The notes beneath the pieces are model-generated. The model did no database searches. It was not told the DNA's origin and worked only from the letters and a program-made list of their open reading frames with translations. Shown in pieces: positions 18,994-26,548 of a stretch of 39,956 nt of DNA. Positions within the stretch are counted from its first letter, which is position 1, and each line of letters begins with the position of its first letter. Where the stretch lies: contig JABARQ010000006.1 of assembly GCA_019186985.1 (NCBI GenBank), positions 1-39,956 of the forward strand, written 5' to 3'. This DNA comes from Prosthecobacter sp. GTDB lineage: Bacteria > Verrucomicrobiota > Verrucomicrobiia > Verrucomicrobiales > Verrucomicrobiaceae. The translations under genes were made by a program, and so were the position numbers.

Positions 18994-19878
18994 ATGAACA
19001 TCCATCATCTGGAGCTCTTCTATTATGTCGCCAGGCATCAGGGCGTGAGCGCGGCGGCGCGTCACATCCCCTACGGCATCCAGCAGCCCGCGATCAGCGC
19101 CCAGATCATCCAGCTTGAGGACAGCCTCGGGACGCCCCTGTTTCAGCGGCGGCCCTTTCAGCTGACGGCGGAGGGGCGTGAGCTGTTTGCCTTCATCCAG
19201 CCCTTTTTTCAAAACCTGCCGAAGGTGGTGGACAAGCTGCGTGGCGAGGACAGGGCCCGGCTGCGCATCGGCGCTCCGGCGGCCATCCAGCAAAGCTACC
19301 TGCCCAGGCTGCTGAAGCTGCTGCGGCGCAGGTTTCCCCAACTGCAGTTCTTCCTGAACTCAGGCTCGCAGGAGGAGTTCGAGGCGCTGCTGCTGGCGGG
19401 CGAGCTTGACCTGGCGGTGACGAGCATCTTCAGCAAGCCGGCCGCCGGCCTGCGTTACCGCGACCTCATCTCCCTGCCAATGGCCCTGCTGCTGCCGGAG
19501 AAAAGCCGCATAAAGGCAGCCGCTGAACTTTGGGACCAGGACAGGATCGGCATGCCCCTGATCTGCGTCGAGGCCGGCGACCCCATGTGCCGGACTTTCC
19601 AGCAGGAGCTGAAGCGACGGAAGCGGGAGTGGTTTCCCAGCCTGGAGCTGTCCTCGCTGGACCTGGTGGCCGAATACGCGGCGCAGGGTTTTGGCGTGGG
19701 CCTGGTGGTGGACCAGCCCGGAGAACGGCCGCCTGCAGGAACGCGCAGGCTGCGCCTGGAAGGCTTTCCCGACCTTGCCTACGGAGTGCTCTGGAACGGC
19801 AGGCCCACGCCGCTCGTGGAAAGCTTTCTCGAGGGTGCCGGCGAGATCGCCAGGGAATTGAAAAAGCAGCGAGACTGA
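18994..19878 (+). CDS. LysR-family transcriptional regulator
   Basis: A 294-residue LysR-type regulator. The N-terminal winged helix-turn-helix is at about 1-60 (LELFYYVARHQGVSAAARH, then QPAISAQIIQLEDSLGTPLF). The substrate-binding domain follows (about 88-290), with the LRIGAPAAIQQSYLP start, the LAGELDLAVTS hinge and the AEYAAQGFGVGLVV motif. A PYGIQQ stretch in the recognition region is slightly longer than in most family members. The ligand is unknown. LysR genes often control a neighbour, and the closest candidate is the CxxC lipoprotein downstream; the DUF1800 operon upstream is on the same strand. The ATG at 18994 gives the canonical MNIHHLELFYYV start. Confidence 0.92.
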   Translation: MNIHHLELFYYVARHQGVSAAARHIPYGIQQPAISAQIIQLEDSLGTPLFQRRPFQLTAEGRELFAFIQPFFQNLPKVVDKLRGEDRARLRIGAPAAIQQSYLPRLLKLLRRRFPQLQFFLNSGSQEEFEALLLAGELDLAVTSIFSKPAAGLRYRDLISLPMALLLPEKSRIKAAAELWDQDRIGMPLICVEAGDPMCRTFQQELKRRKREWFPSLELSSLDLVAEYAAQGFGVGLVVDQPGERPPAGTRRLRLEGFPDLAYGVLWNGRPTPLVESFLEGAGEIARELKKQRD

Positions 19879-19976
19879 GCGGATGAAGCGGTCGCGAGCA
19901 CCGAGCAGGATCAGCGCAGGGAATCACCCGCATGGCGTCATGGAATGGACGTGGAGTGCGTAACTTTTTCCAGAAC

Positions 19977-20564
19977 ATGTCGCGACTCCCGACCTTCGTT
20001 TTTTTCTGCCTGCTCATGCTGATGGCCTGCCGGCCAGGCCAACCCGTCGCTTCAGACCGCACGGAAACCCTCACCTTCTTTGTCTCCGGTTTGGAATGTG
20101 TCGCCTGTGCGGAATCGGTCCGGCAGTCGATCAGCGGGCTGGAGGGCATCGAGTCCATCCGGATGCGGGAGGGCATGGAAGGTTATGCGCAGGTCTGCTT
20201 TGCGCCGGAGATCGTCTCGGCGCAGCAGATAGCCCAGGCGGTGCATGAGGCCAGGCCGCTGCATGGCACGCCCTATGAGGCGACCCTGCGCCTGCAGCTG
20301 CCGGGGCAGGAAAACCCGTCCGAGCTGACGGCGGTGAAAACACTGCTGGCCAACCAAAAGCATGCCATCGAGGCCGAGCCTTTCTGGGATGCCGCGGACC
20401 AGATCCTCCTGCGCTTCCTGCCATTGGAAAAAACGGCGGAGACGCAGGGTGCGAAAGGCTGGAGCCACGAGCGGCTATCCGCAGCGCTCAGCCAGCCCGC
20501 ACCGTCGGGGCCGGGCCTGAACAACCGCTGGGTGAGCCCTGACGATCCCTCGGTGAACCCATGA
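19977..20564 (+). CDS. Lipoprotein with heavy-metal-associated (HMA) domain
   Basis: A 195-residue protein. The first 18 residues are a lipoprotein signal (hydrophobic stretch, then lipobox L15-M-A-C18). An HMA-like fold follows at about 30-95, with the metal-binding CxxC at Cys41-Cys44 (FVSGLECVACAESV) and the typical end IVSAQQIAQAVHEA. The C-terminal 100 residues hold a second possible ferredoxin-like unit (NPSELTAVKTLLANQKHAIE) with no CxxC. It could capture copper or another soft metal at a membrane face; no transporter gene sits next to it. The frame is open from 19932, but the ATG at 19977 gives a proper lipoprotein signal. Confidence 0.75.
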   Translation: MSRLPTFVFFCLLMLMACRPGQPVASDRTETLTFFVSGLECVACAESVRQSISGLEGIESIRMREGMEGYAQVCFAPEIVSAQQIAQAVHEARPLHGTPYEATLRLQLPGQENPSELTAVKTLLANQKHAIEAEPFWDAADQILLRFLPLEKTAETQGAKGWSHERLSAALSQPAPSGPGLNNRWVSPDDPSVNP

Positions 20565-20590
20565 AGGGGCCTTCGCCCACCGCAGGCCTC

Positions 20591-20728
20591 TCAAGGCGAA
20601 TGACTTGAATCGTTGAGTTGCGTTGCCAGTCCAGCCAGCGTCATGTTTTCGGCAATGGTGTCATGCGGGATCAGGGTATACTTCCACGGCTTCTCAAGCT
20701 GCGGTGGCATGTCATCAGGCAGAGGCAT
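20591..20728 (-). pseudogene. Short remnant, possibly the C-terminus of a restriction helicase
   Basis: A 45-residue frame starting MPLPDDMPPQLEKPW and holding YTLIPHDTIAENMTLAGLA. That phrase recalls the end of type III-like restriction (Res) or DEAD/DEAH helicase proteins, from memory rather than a search. It lies immediately downstream of the methyltransferase/helicase scar on the same strand, which fits the tail of a deleted restriction gene. It is too short for a firm family call and could also be a small gene. Confidence 0.4.
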
Positions 20729-20732
20729 CGTC

Positions 20733-21088
20733 TTAGTGAGTTAGGTTCCAACGGAGCTTGAAAAGCACGGCCGTGCCAACGCGCTGCTGAAGCTTCCCCT
20801 CAATCTTTCCGATAAAGTCGTCGCGCTGATGGCCTATTATATCCTCAGCATCGAAAAGGAAGCGGCGCTTGTCGTTGCGCTGGGCTTCGACGCTTTTGAT
20901 CTGCTTCCGGCTGGCGAGCTTTTCCTCCAGGGTGAGGGCGAGGCGGACGTCGAAGAAGTCCCGGTCGGTGACCCGGTAGGCCGCATGATGCGACTTGTCC
21001 ACCTCCTCCAGCAGGATGCACGGCTCCAGCTTCGGCAGGGCCCCTTGCCAATCCAGGTGAGTTCGAGTTTGGTTTTTTGGGAAGACAT
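20733..21088 (-). pseudogene. Chimeric scar: start of a type III-like DNA methyltransferase joined to a helicase C-terminus
   Basis: From the ATG at 21088 the frame reads MSSQKTKLELTWIGKG, the characteristic start of type III-like (Mod) adenine methyltransferases. The next conserved stretch, LPKLEPCILLEEVDKSHHAA then YRVTDRDFFD, continues in another frame, so there is a frameshift near 21040. After about 45 residues the homology switches to the C-terminus of a restriction-associated helicase (LTLEEKLASRKQIKSVEAQ, then QRDDFIGKIEGKLQQ and LFKLRWNL) and ends at 20733. The whole methyltransferase catalytic core is missing. The helicase part is also present in a second copy near 22900. Confidence 0.75.
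20881..20940. repeat. Direct repeat A flanking the Fic gene
   Basis: These 60 bases match 22932-22991 in the same orientation with 5 mismatches by eye. Both copies encode, on the minus strand, the helicase segment ALTLEEKLAS-KQIK-VEAQ. A second matched stretch lies at about 20785-20830 against 22871-22919. Confidence 0.85.
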
Positions 21089-21170
21089 CAGGGAAGGTTT
21101 AACCACAGAGGATCCCAGAGGGGAGACAGTAAAGAATTGGGGATCCTTGCCTTGTGTTTTTTGTGGCTGA

Positions 21171-22727
21171 TCAGTCGTCAGCGGCAGCGACGGGTCCAGA
21201 TTCTGGAATTGGGCCGTCAGCGCCAAGGCCATACGTCTCGCGAACGGCTTCTTCCAACGCAGTGATTTCGGCCGGGGTAAGTTTGGCGAAGGCATCCAGC
21301 TTGCGCTTGACCTTGGAGAGGCGGCCATTGTTTTGCAGGCAGAGGCGGAGGAAGAGATTGGCGGCAGGCTCGGGCATGTCCACGACATCCCGCATGGCAA
21401 CGCGGGCGACGTCGTAGTGCTGGAGGAAGCGGAGTTCGGCTGGAAGCTCCTTTTCAATGGTCTCCTCAATGAACCGGTGAAGCGCCTCTGCAATGGCGGT
21501 GCAGTCAATGTAACGGAAGTGATCTAGCGTGGCATTGCGAACGGTCATACGGGCCTGATCGTCCAGCTCATACTCGGAGCGCTCTTTGAGCGGGATGGAG
21601 AATGACTCCAGCGAGGCATCGTAGTCGGCGGGCCGGTTAAGCAAAACGGCGGAGACGGGTAGCAGGACGCCATCTGGGCCGAATTTGCGGCGCGCCAGAA
21701 CGTGATGGATGAGGAAGCGGTGGATACGCCCATTTCCGTCCTCAAATGGGTGGAAATAAACGAACAGCCAAGCAACAACGGCGGCCGATGCAATCGGCGG
21801 CAGGAAGGACTGGCTGATCAGACGGGAGGAGAGCTTGAGCCAGTCTTCCATCAACGCAGGAAGGTCGTTCGGCGTGGGCGGAACGAGATGAATTTCCTCC
21901 ATGCCTGGAGCGAGGGTGCGTCCGACATAATTCTGAACGGTGCGCCATTTCGTGGCCGCATAACGAGGGTCCACGATGGCGTTTTGAAGACTCACGAGTG
22001 CTTTCTCCGAGAGAAAGTCTTCGGAAGCTGCGCGGGCGAGGAGGGCCATGAATTTCTCCGCCCGCTGCTGGGTGGGGGTCTCATGCTCGATGGCGTAGGA
22101 TGTGCGGGTCTCCTTGGCATACAAGTAGCGGAGGGCGCGCCGGAAGACAGCAGGTGGCACCTCGCTAATGAGGTCGGCACAACGCTCATGCAGGCCGGCA
22201 TCTTTGGCAGGGTGCAGCGAAGCGATGCGCCGAAGCATCGGCGAAAAGTGAACCGTATGGAGGAGGTTGCGATTGATGCGATGGCGCGACACCTTTAGTG
22301 TCGGCCCGGTGAAATAGAGATCGGGATCAACGAGGTCGATGTAGTTGCCCGTGGACATGTCCGGTATGGGGAGCGTTTTGCCCGTAAATCGCTCGTGGAG
22401 ATACCAGATGCGCCGGGCATTGCCGCCCGTGGGCTTCGAGCGAACATATGAAGCCACATCTTCAACAGGGATGAGCGGGAGGATCATTCGGAGCAGTTGC
22501 AGGTGAAGCCCTTCACGTTTCAGGGCGAACTCCAAGTGATCGAACACTGTCTCGGGGTTGTGCTGGGTATGCGGGTAAATCTCGCGGACACGCCCGTCTG
22601 CCCTCTCAGTGATTCGCTTGCCTGGCTGAGCCAGGTAGGATTCTACAAAGTGCGGGATGGGGTTCTGCTTGAAGTGTTCAGCCAGCCAGAGATAGCCAAC
22701 GGGGGAGAGCTTGCGGGATTCTGGCAT
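21171..22727 (-). CDS. Fic-domain protein (putative AMPylating enzyme)
   Basis: A 518-residue protein with the full Fic active site HPFEDGNGRIHR (His326 is the catalytic histidine), preceded by the usual AAVVAWLFVYF helix. Fic enzymes transfer AMP or another nucleotide moiety to hydroxyl groups of target proteins. The N-terminal 300 residues are mostly helical, beginning MPESRKLSPVGYLWLAEHF, and the C-terminal part (LPAELRFLQHYDVARVAMRD, then LCLQNNGRLSKVKRKLDAF) looks like a wHTH/helical DNA-binding-like module, as in many Fic proteins linked to restriction loci. The frame is open to a TTG at 22766, but the ATG at 22727 is the more natural start. It is intact between two decayed restriction-locus scars on the same strand. 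The target is unknown. Confidence 0.9.
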   Translation of the reverse strand: MPESRKLSPVGYLWLAEHFKQNPIPHFVESYLAQPGKRITERADGRVREIYPHTQHNPETVFDHLEFALKREGLHLQLLRMILPLIPVEDVASYVRSKPTGGNARRIWYLHERFTGKTLPIPDMSTGNYIDLVDPDLYFTGPTLKVSRHRINRNLLHTVHFSPMLRRIASLHPAKDAGLHERCADLISEVPPAVFRRALRYLYAKETRTSYAIEHETPTQQRAEKFMALLARAASEDFLSEKALVSLQNAIVDPRYAATKWRTVQNYVGRTLAPGMEEIHLVPPTPNDLPALMEDWLKLSSRLISQSFLPPIASAAVVAWLFVYFHPFEDGNGRIHRFLIHHVLARRKFGPDGVLLPVSAVLLNRPADYDASLESFSIPLKERSEYELDDQARMTVRNATLDHFRYIDCTAIAEALHRFIEETIEKELPAELRFLQHYDVARVAMRDVVDMPEPAANLFLRLCLQNNGRLSKVKRKLDAFAKLTPAEITALEEAVRETYGLGADGPIPESGPVAAADD

Positions 22728-22822
22728 TGGAGGCACGAGTTGTTTGAATCCCACACTGGAATTCAAAAAGTCTTATCTTCGAGGTTTTTTTGTTACTTTT
22801 GAGGTTTTTTTCACAAAAATTA

Positions 22823-23360
22823 TTACAGCAGGTGCCAGCGAAGGGTGAACAGACTGGCGGTAAAGGCTGCCTGCTGAAGCTTCCCCTCGATCTTGCCAAT
22901 CAAGTCCTCGCGCTGCTGATCAATGGCGTCCTGGGCCTCGACGGTTTTGATCTGCTTCTGGCTGGCGAGCTTTTCTTCCAGCGTGAGGGCGGTAGCAGCG
23001 GCGCGCCGGGCTTCTTTGATGAGGCGCTCCAGGCCGACCTTGAGGCCGTCCGCCCAGCCATCGAGCTTCTGCGCCTCGGACTCGTCGTAGTGGGCGTTTC
23101 GTTTGGCAATGATCTGCTGAATCTGCTGCTGCCGGGCACGGGCAATCTCCCCGAGCACGGCAGGCGCGGGCAGGTCGAGCACCGAACCTTTGAAGGTGGA
23201 CGGAAGGCCCAGCAGTCCCAGTTAGCGCGGTGAACATCCGAGGCCTTGATGGCTGCAAACTGGTAGGAGCAAATGACGATGGCATCCTCCTTCGGTTCAA
23301 AGGGCTGGAAGTCCCCTCGCCTCATCGCGGCATTGTAGGACTTGGATTCGAGGGTCTGGC
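22823..23360 (-). pseudogene. Remnant of a SNF2/DEAD-type restriction helicase with large internal deletion
   Basis: The upstream part (about 23360-23225) reads LESKSYNAAMRRG, then PKEDAIVICSYQFAAIKASD and VHRANWD, matching the N-terminal ATPase region of restriction- or DISARM-type helicases, just before where the DEAH box would be. The frame then breaks, and another frame continues LPSTFKGSVLDLPAPAVLGE, IARARQQQIQQIIAKRNAHY and the C-terminal ALTLEEKLASQKQIKTVEAQ, ending LFTLRWHLL at 22823. Hundreds of helicase residues are missing at the junction near 23222. Relative to the second copy at 20733-20950, about a dozen further residues are lost after VEAQ. No working product is expected. Confidence 0.75.
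22932..22991. repeat. Direct repeat B flanking the Fic gene
   Basis: This is the partner of 20881-20940 (about 92% identical, same orientation, roughly 2.05 kb apart). Recombination between the copies would remove the Fic gene. Confidence 0.85.
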
Positions 23361-23391
23361 ATTTCATGAGCACCCAATGTCATGAAGGGTC

Positions 23392-23410
23392 AGGCCGAAC
23401 GGCCTTTTTT
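23392..23410 (+). terminator. Rho-independent terminator without an upstream plus-strand gene
   Basis: The stem AGGCC / GGCCT (23392-23396 and 23401-23405) with a GAAC loop is followed by a run of T to 23410. It points along the plus strand, yet the neighbour to its left is the minus-strand helicase remnant. It may be the leftover end of a gene or small RNA destroyed when the island inserted, or it may insulate the sigma-factor gene 41 bases downstream. Confidence 0.6.
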
Positions 23411-23450
23411 CGTCCGGTTTTTCGCGTGAACATGGGTATCATGGAACTCC

Positions 23451-23984
23451 ATGACCTCGCACGAAACCCGCGCCGCCCAGCTCTTCCTCGCCCATCACGA
23501 CTTCGTGAAGGGGGTGGCGCTCAAGTATGCGCCCTGGCCTGGGCTGATGGAGGACATCGCGCAGCAGGTGTTCCTGGAGTTCATCGGCAAGGAGCAGCGC
23601 TGGGACCTGGAGCGCGACCTGCGTCCGCTGCTGGCCACGATGACGAGGCATGTGGCGATGCGGCTCTGGCGCGAACGAACACGCGAGAAGCCGGAGGTCG
23701 TGCAGAAGCTGGCGGAGCACATCCGCCAGCTCGCCGAGGAACGCGACGCGGAGCCTCGATATGAAACGGAGATCGGCCTGCTGCGCGAGTGCCTGCAAAA
23801 GCTGCCGGAGAAAAGCCGCGAGCTGGTGCAGCTTTATTACTATCATGACATCGCCACGCCGGAGATCGCCGGACAGCTGGCGATGAAAGCGGACACGGTC
23901 TGCAGGGCGCTGTCCCGGGTGCGTGACAAGCTGCGCGAATGCATCCAGCGCCAGATTCAGAAGGGAGGGCCCGTCCATGCGTGA
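23451..23984 (+). CDS. ECF-type RNA polymerase sigma factor
   Basis: A 177-residue sigma-70-family protein of the short extracytoplasmic-function kind. Region 2 is at about 10-80 (HHDFVKGVALKYA, DIAQQVFLEFIGKEQRWDLE) and region 4 at about 115-168 (LPEKSRELVQLYYYHDIATP, then EIAGQLAMKADTVCRALSRV, a helix-turn-helix). It directs RNA polymerase to a small regulon, probably including its own operon. Its 3' end overlaps the start of the FecR-like gene by 8 bases, the usual sigma/anti-sigma arrangement. It resembles the Rhodopirellula/Verrucomicrobium sigma subfamily. No clear cognate promoter was found upstream. Confidence 0.92.
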   Translation: MTSHETRAAQLFLAHHDFVKGVALKYAPWPGLMEDIAQQVFLEFIGKEQRWDLERDLRPLLATMTRHVAMRLWRERTREKPEVVQKLAEHIRQLAEERDAEPRYETEIGLLRECLQKLPEKSRELVQLYYYHDIATPEIAGQLAMKADTVCRALSRVRDKLRECIQRQIQKGGPVHA

Positions 23985-25503
23985 ACCCACCCAGGATCCT
24001 GAAGTGCTGATCCAGCATTACCTCGAGGACCGGCTTACTGAAACGGAGGCCGGCGCGCTGCTGGCGATGCTTCAAGCCGACCCCGCACTGGCGCAGCGCC
24101 TGACGGAACAGCTGAACCTTGACGCCATGCTGAGCGAGGTTTCGGCCGGAGCGACGGCGGCCCCCGCCGCACCTGTCCTGAGACCGGTGCTGAGGCGCAC
24201 CCGCTGGCTGCCCGTGGCCCTGGCGGCGGCAGCCGCCGCCTGCGTGACCCTGGCGGGCACCTGGCTCATCCGCCCAACCCACGATGCCGAAGCCACCACC
24301 AACGCCGTTGCCGTGCTGATGCGCGGCGTGAACGCCGAATGGGAGGGCGGCAGGTCGCCCCTGGTCGGCACGCCGCTGACGCCGGGCCTGCTCAGATTGA
24401 AGCGCGGGCTGGCGCAGATTGAATTCTACCAGGGGGCGCGCGTCACCGTGGAGGGACCGGCCGAGCTGGAGCTGCTTTCCGCCAGCGAGGCACGCTGCAC
24501 AAGCGGACGGCTGAGCGCGCATGTGCCGCCGCAGGCCCGCGGCTTCCGCATTCAAACACCCAAGGGCACGGTGGTGGACCTGGGCACGGACTTCGGGCTG
24601 GATCTCAACACCCCGGAAGCCCAGGTGCATGTGTTCAAGGGCGAGGTCGAGCTGCACCCGGGCGGCTCCGCGATGCAGCCGCTGAAGGAAGGTGAGGCCA
24701 TGCTGCTGGCGGACACGGCGCGCAGGCTGGCTGCGGACCAGCGCGCCTTTGCTTCGCTGGAAAACCTGGACGAGCGCACGGCGGAATCCCAGCGCATGGC
24801 CTTTGAAGACTGGCTAAAAAGCGCCGCCTCCTGGAATGCGGATCCGACCCTGCTGCTGCACCTGGATTTCCAGGACTCCAGCCACACGCGCACCCTGCTC
24901 AATCATGCGCTGCTTTCTCCCGGCGTGCCGGCCGGCAGCATCGTCGGCTGCCAGTGGACCCAGGGCCGCTGGCCGGGCAAACGTGCCCTGGAGTTCCGCA
25001 ATGTCAGCGATCGTGTACGACTCAGCATCCCCGGAGAACACGAGGCCCTGACGCTCGCCGCCTGGGTGCGGGTGGACGGGCTGGACCGCGCCTTCAACTC
25101 GCTCTTCATGGTCGAGGGCTACAAGAACGGGGCCGTGCACTGGCAGATCACCCGTGACGGAAAATTGCGCCTGGGGTTGGCGGGAAGGCTGGGGCATCCG
25201 GGCAGGGATCACGACACGGAGGCGATCCTCACGCCCGAGCGCTTTGGCCAGTGGCTGCATCTGGCGACCTGCGTGGACCCGGCCGCGAAGGAGGTGCGCC
25301 ACTACCTCAATGGCAGCCTGACGGCACGTGTGTCACGACCGGTGATGTTCCCTTTGCGCATGCCCCTGGCAGAGCTGGGCAACTGGAACAACGGCGGCCA
25401 TGGTGGCGCGACGGAGATCCGGCATTTCAGCGGGCTGATGGATGAATTCCTGCTGTTCCGCCGCGTGCTGAGCGAGGCGGAAATCCGCAGGCTGGCGCGC
25501 TGA
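23977..25503 (+). CDS. FecR-like anti-sigma protein with C-terminal LamG domain
   Basis: A 508-residue membrane protein. Residues 1-65 form an N-terminal helical domain that would hold the sigma factor (LIQHYLEDRLTETEAGALLA). One membrane helix lies at about 76-95. A FecR domain follows in the periplasm (about 130-240: VTVEGPAELELLSASEARC, then FRIQTPKGTVVDLGTDFGLD), and a LamG/concanavalin-like domain makes up the C-terminal 220 residues (LLLHLDFQDSS, LTLAAWVRVDGLDRAFNSL, FSGLMDEFLLFRRVLS). The likely role is to sense a periplasmic ligand, perhaps a sugar polymer, and release the sigma factor. The ATG at 23977 is preceded by AGGGAGGG at about 23961-23968, a good ribosome binding site. FecR-LamG fusions are typical of PVC bacteria. 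Confidence 0.88.
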   Translation: MREPTQDPEVLIQHYLEDRLTETEAGALLAMLQADPALAQRLTEQLNLDAMLSEVSAGATAAPAAPVLRPVLRRTRWLPVALAAAAAACVTLAGTWLIRPTHDAEATTNAVAVLMRGVNAEWEGGRSPLVGTPLTPGLLRLKRGLAQIEFYQGARVTVEGPAELELLSASEARCTSGRLSAHVPPQARGFRIQTPKGTVVDLGTDFGLDLNTPEAQVHVFKGEVELHPGGSAMQPLKEGEAMLLADTARRLAADQRAFASLENLDERTAESQRMAFEDWLKSAASWNADPTLLLHLDFQDSSHTRTLLNHALLSPGVPAGSIVGCQWTQGRWPGKRALEFRNVSDRVRLSIPGEHEALTLAAWVRVDGLDRAFNSLFMVEGYKNGAVHWQITRDGKLRLGLAGRLGHPGRDHDTEAILTPERFGQWLHLATCVDPAAKEVRHYLNGSLTARVSRPVMFPLRMPLAELGNWNNGGHGGATEIRHFSGLMDEFLLFRRVLSEAEIRRLAR

Positions 25504-25526
25504 TCCACCCTGGACGGAGGGTCCGA

Positions 25527-25760
25527 TTACGAGCCGGGAGCCTTCGGGGTCACCGGGTAGCGGGCCGGATTCTTTTCGTAGGTGTCCATGCATTCCACGC
25601 AGCAGAAGGCGACGTTGCCTTTCTCGGTGAAGATGCGGTAGATGATGCGGACGGCCTTGCCGTCGACCGGGCATTTGTCGTTGATGGCCGGGCCGCCTTT
25701 GGCGAAGACGGCGGTGACGCTGATGATGGCGAGCAGAAGGGCTGGAAGGATGGCTTTCAT
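25527..25760 (-). CDS. Small exported YHS-like metal-binding protein
   Basis: A 77-residue protein. Residues 1-20 are a signal peptide ending VFA-K. The mature part has KCPVDGKAV and then FCCVECMDTYEKNP-RYP, a pattern like the YHS domain found in copper-handling proteins (CPVxGKxV, then F-CC-xC-xxF-xNPxxY), so it probably binds a soft metal in the periplasm through its cysteines. The ATG at 25760 starts the signal peptide; the frame is open 12 codons further. It is transcribed alone, 120 bases downstream of ssb on the same strand. Confidence 0.78.
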   Translation of the reverse strand: MKAILPALLLAIISVTAVFAKGGPAINDKCPVDGKAVRIIYRIFTEKGNVAFCCVECMDTYEKNPARYPVTPKAPGS

Positions 25761-25880
25761 GACACGTTGAGGTTGCGGCGGCACAGGGGCCGTCATGAGC
25801 GCTTAACGTGCAGGAACCCAAAGTCCTAGAGGGCTGCCAAGGCCCGCGCAGTGTTGCACAAGCCTTGCACACCACCCGGA

Positions 25881-26438
25881 TCAAAACGGGATGTCGTCGC
25901 CATCCAGGCCGTCGGTGATCGGGCCTTCGCCGAAATCGTCATTCTGCTGGGGAGCGGGCCGTTGAGGGGGGCGCTGAGCAGGTGCCTGACGCTGCTGATA
26001 ACCGCCGCCACCACCCGCCGGACGACGGGCCTGCTGTGGAGGTGCGCTGTAGCCGCCGTCGCCATCATCGGCATGCTGGCCGCCACCACCGCCGCCGCCA
26101 CCCGTGCCGCCGATGAACTGCATGTTTTCGCAGACGATCTTGATCTTGTTGCGCTTCTGGCCGGTGGCCTTGTCCTCCCAGGTGTCCATCTGCAGGCGGC
26201 CTTCGATGAAGAGGGAGCGGCCCTTGTGCAGGTACTGCCCGGCCAGCTCGGCCTGCTTGCCCCAGAGCACGACGTCGAGGTAGGTGACCTCCTCCTGGCG
26301 CTCGCCAGTGGCTTCGTTGACAAACCGACGGTTCACGGCCAGGCCGATGTCGCAGACAGCGGTGCCTTTCGGAGTGTAGCGGACCTCCGGATCGCGCGTG
26401 AGGTTGCCGATGAGCATGACTTTGTTCAGACTGGCCAT
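25881..26438 (-). CDS. ssb: Single-stranded DNA-binding protein
   Basis: A 185-residue SSB. The OB-fold occupies about 1-110 (MASLNKVMLIGNLTRDPEVR start, EEVTYLDVVLWGKQAELAGQ, GRLQMDTWEDKATGQKRNK). A long disordered Gly/Gln/Pro-rich linker follows, and the protein ends with the acidic DGDDIPF tail that recruits repair and replication partners. It coats single-stranded DNA as a tetramer. No rpsF or rpsR neighbour is present. Length and tail are normal. Confidence 0.97.
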   Translation of the reverse strand: MASLNKVMLIGNLTRDPEVRYTPKGTAVCDIGLAVNRRFVNEATGERQEEVTYLDVVLWGKQAELAGQYLHKGRSLFIEGRLQMDTWEDKATGQKRNKIKIVCENMQFIGGTGGGGGGGGQHADDGDGGYSAPPQQARRPAGGGGGYQQRQAPAQRPPQRPAPQQNDDFGEGPITDGLDGDDIPF

Positions 26439-26548
26439 AGACCGTCACCTTAGCCACCCGAGTCCCGTCTGGGCAAGGTTTTTGTCATCTCGCGCAGACT
26501 CCAGATTTGAACTTGGCGGCGGCTTGGCGTGCGGCTCATAGTGACGCC

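Noticed and set aside
25504..25526. ACCCT / AGGGT hairpin between the FecR gene and the YHS-like gene as a terminator
   Set aside because: The stem is only 5 bases and no T run follows on either strand.
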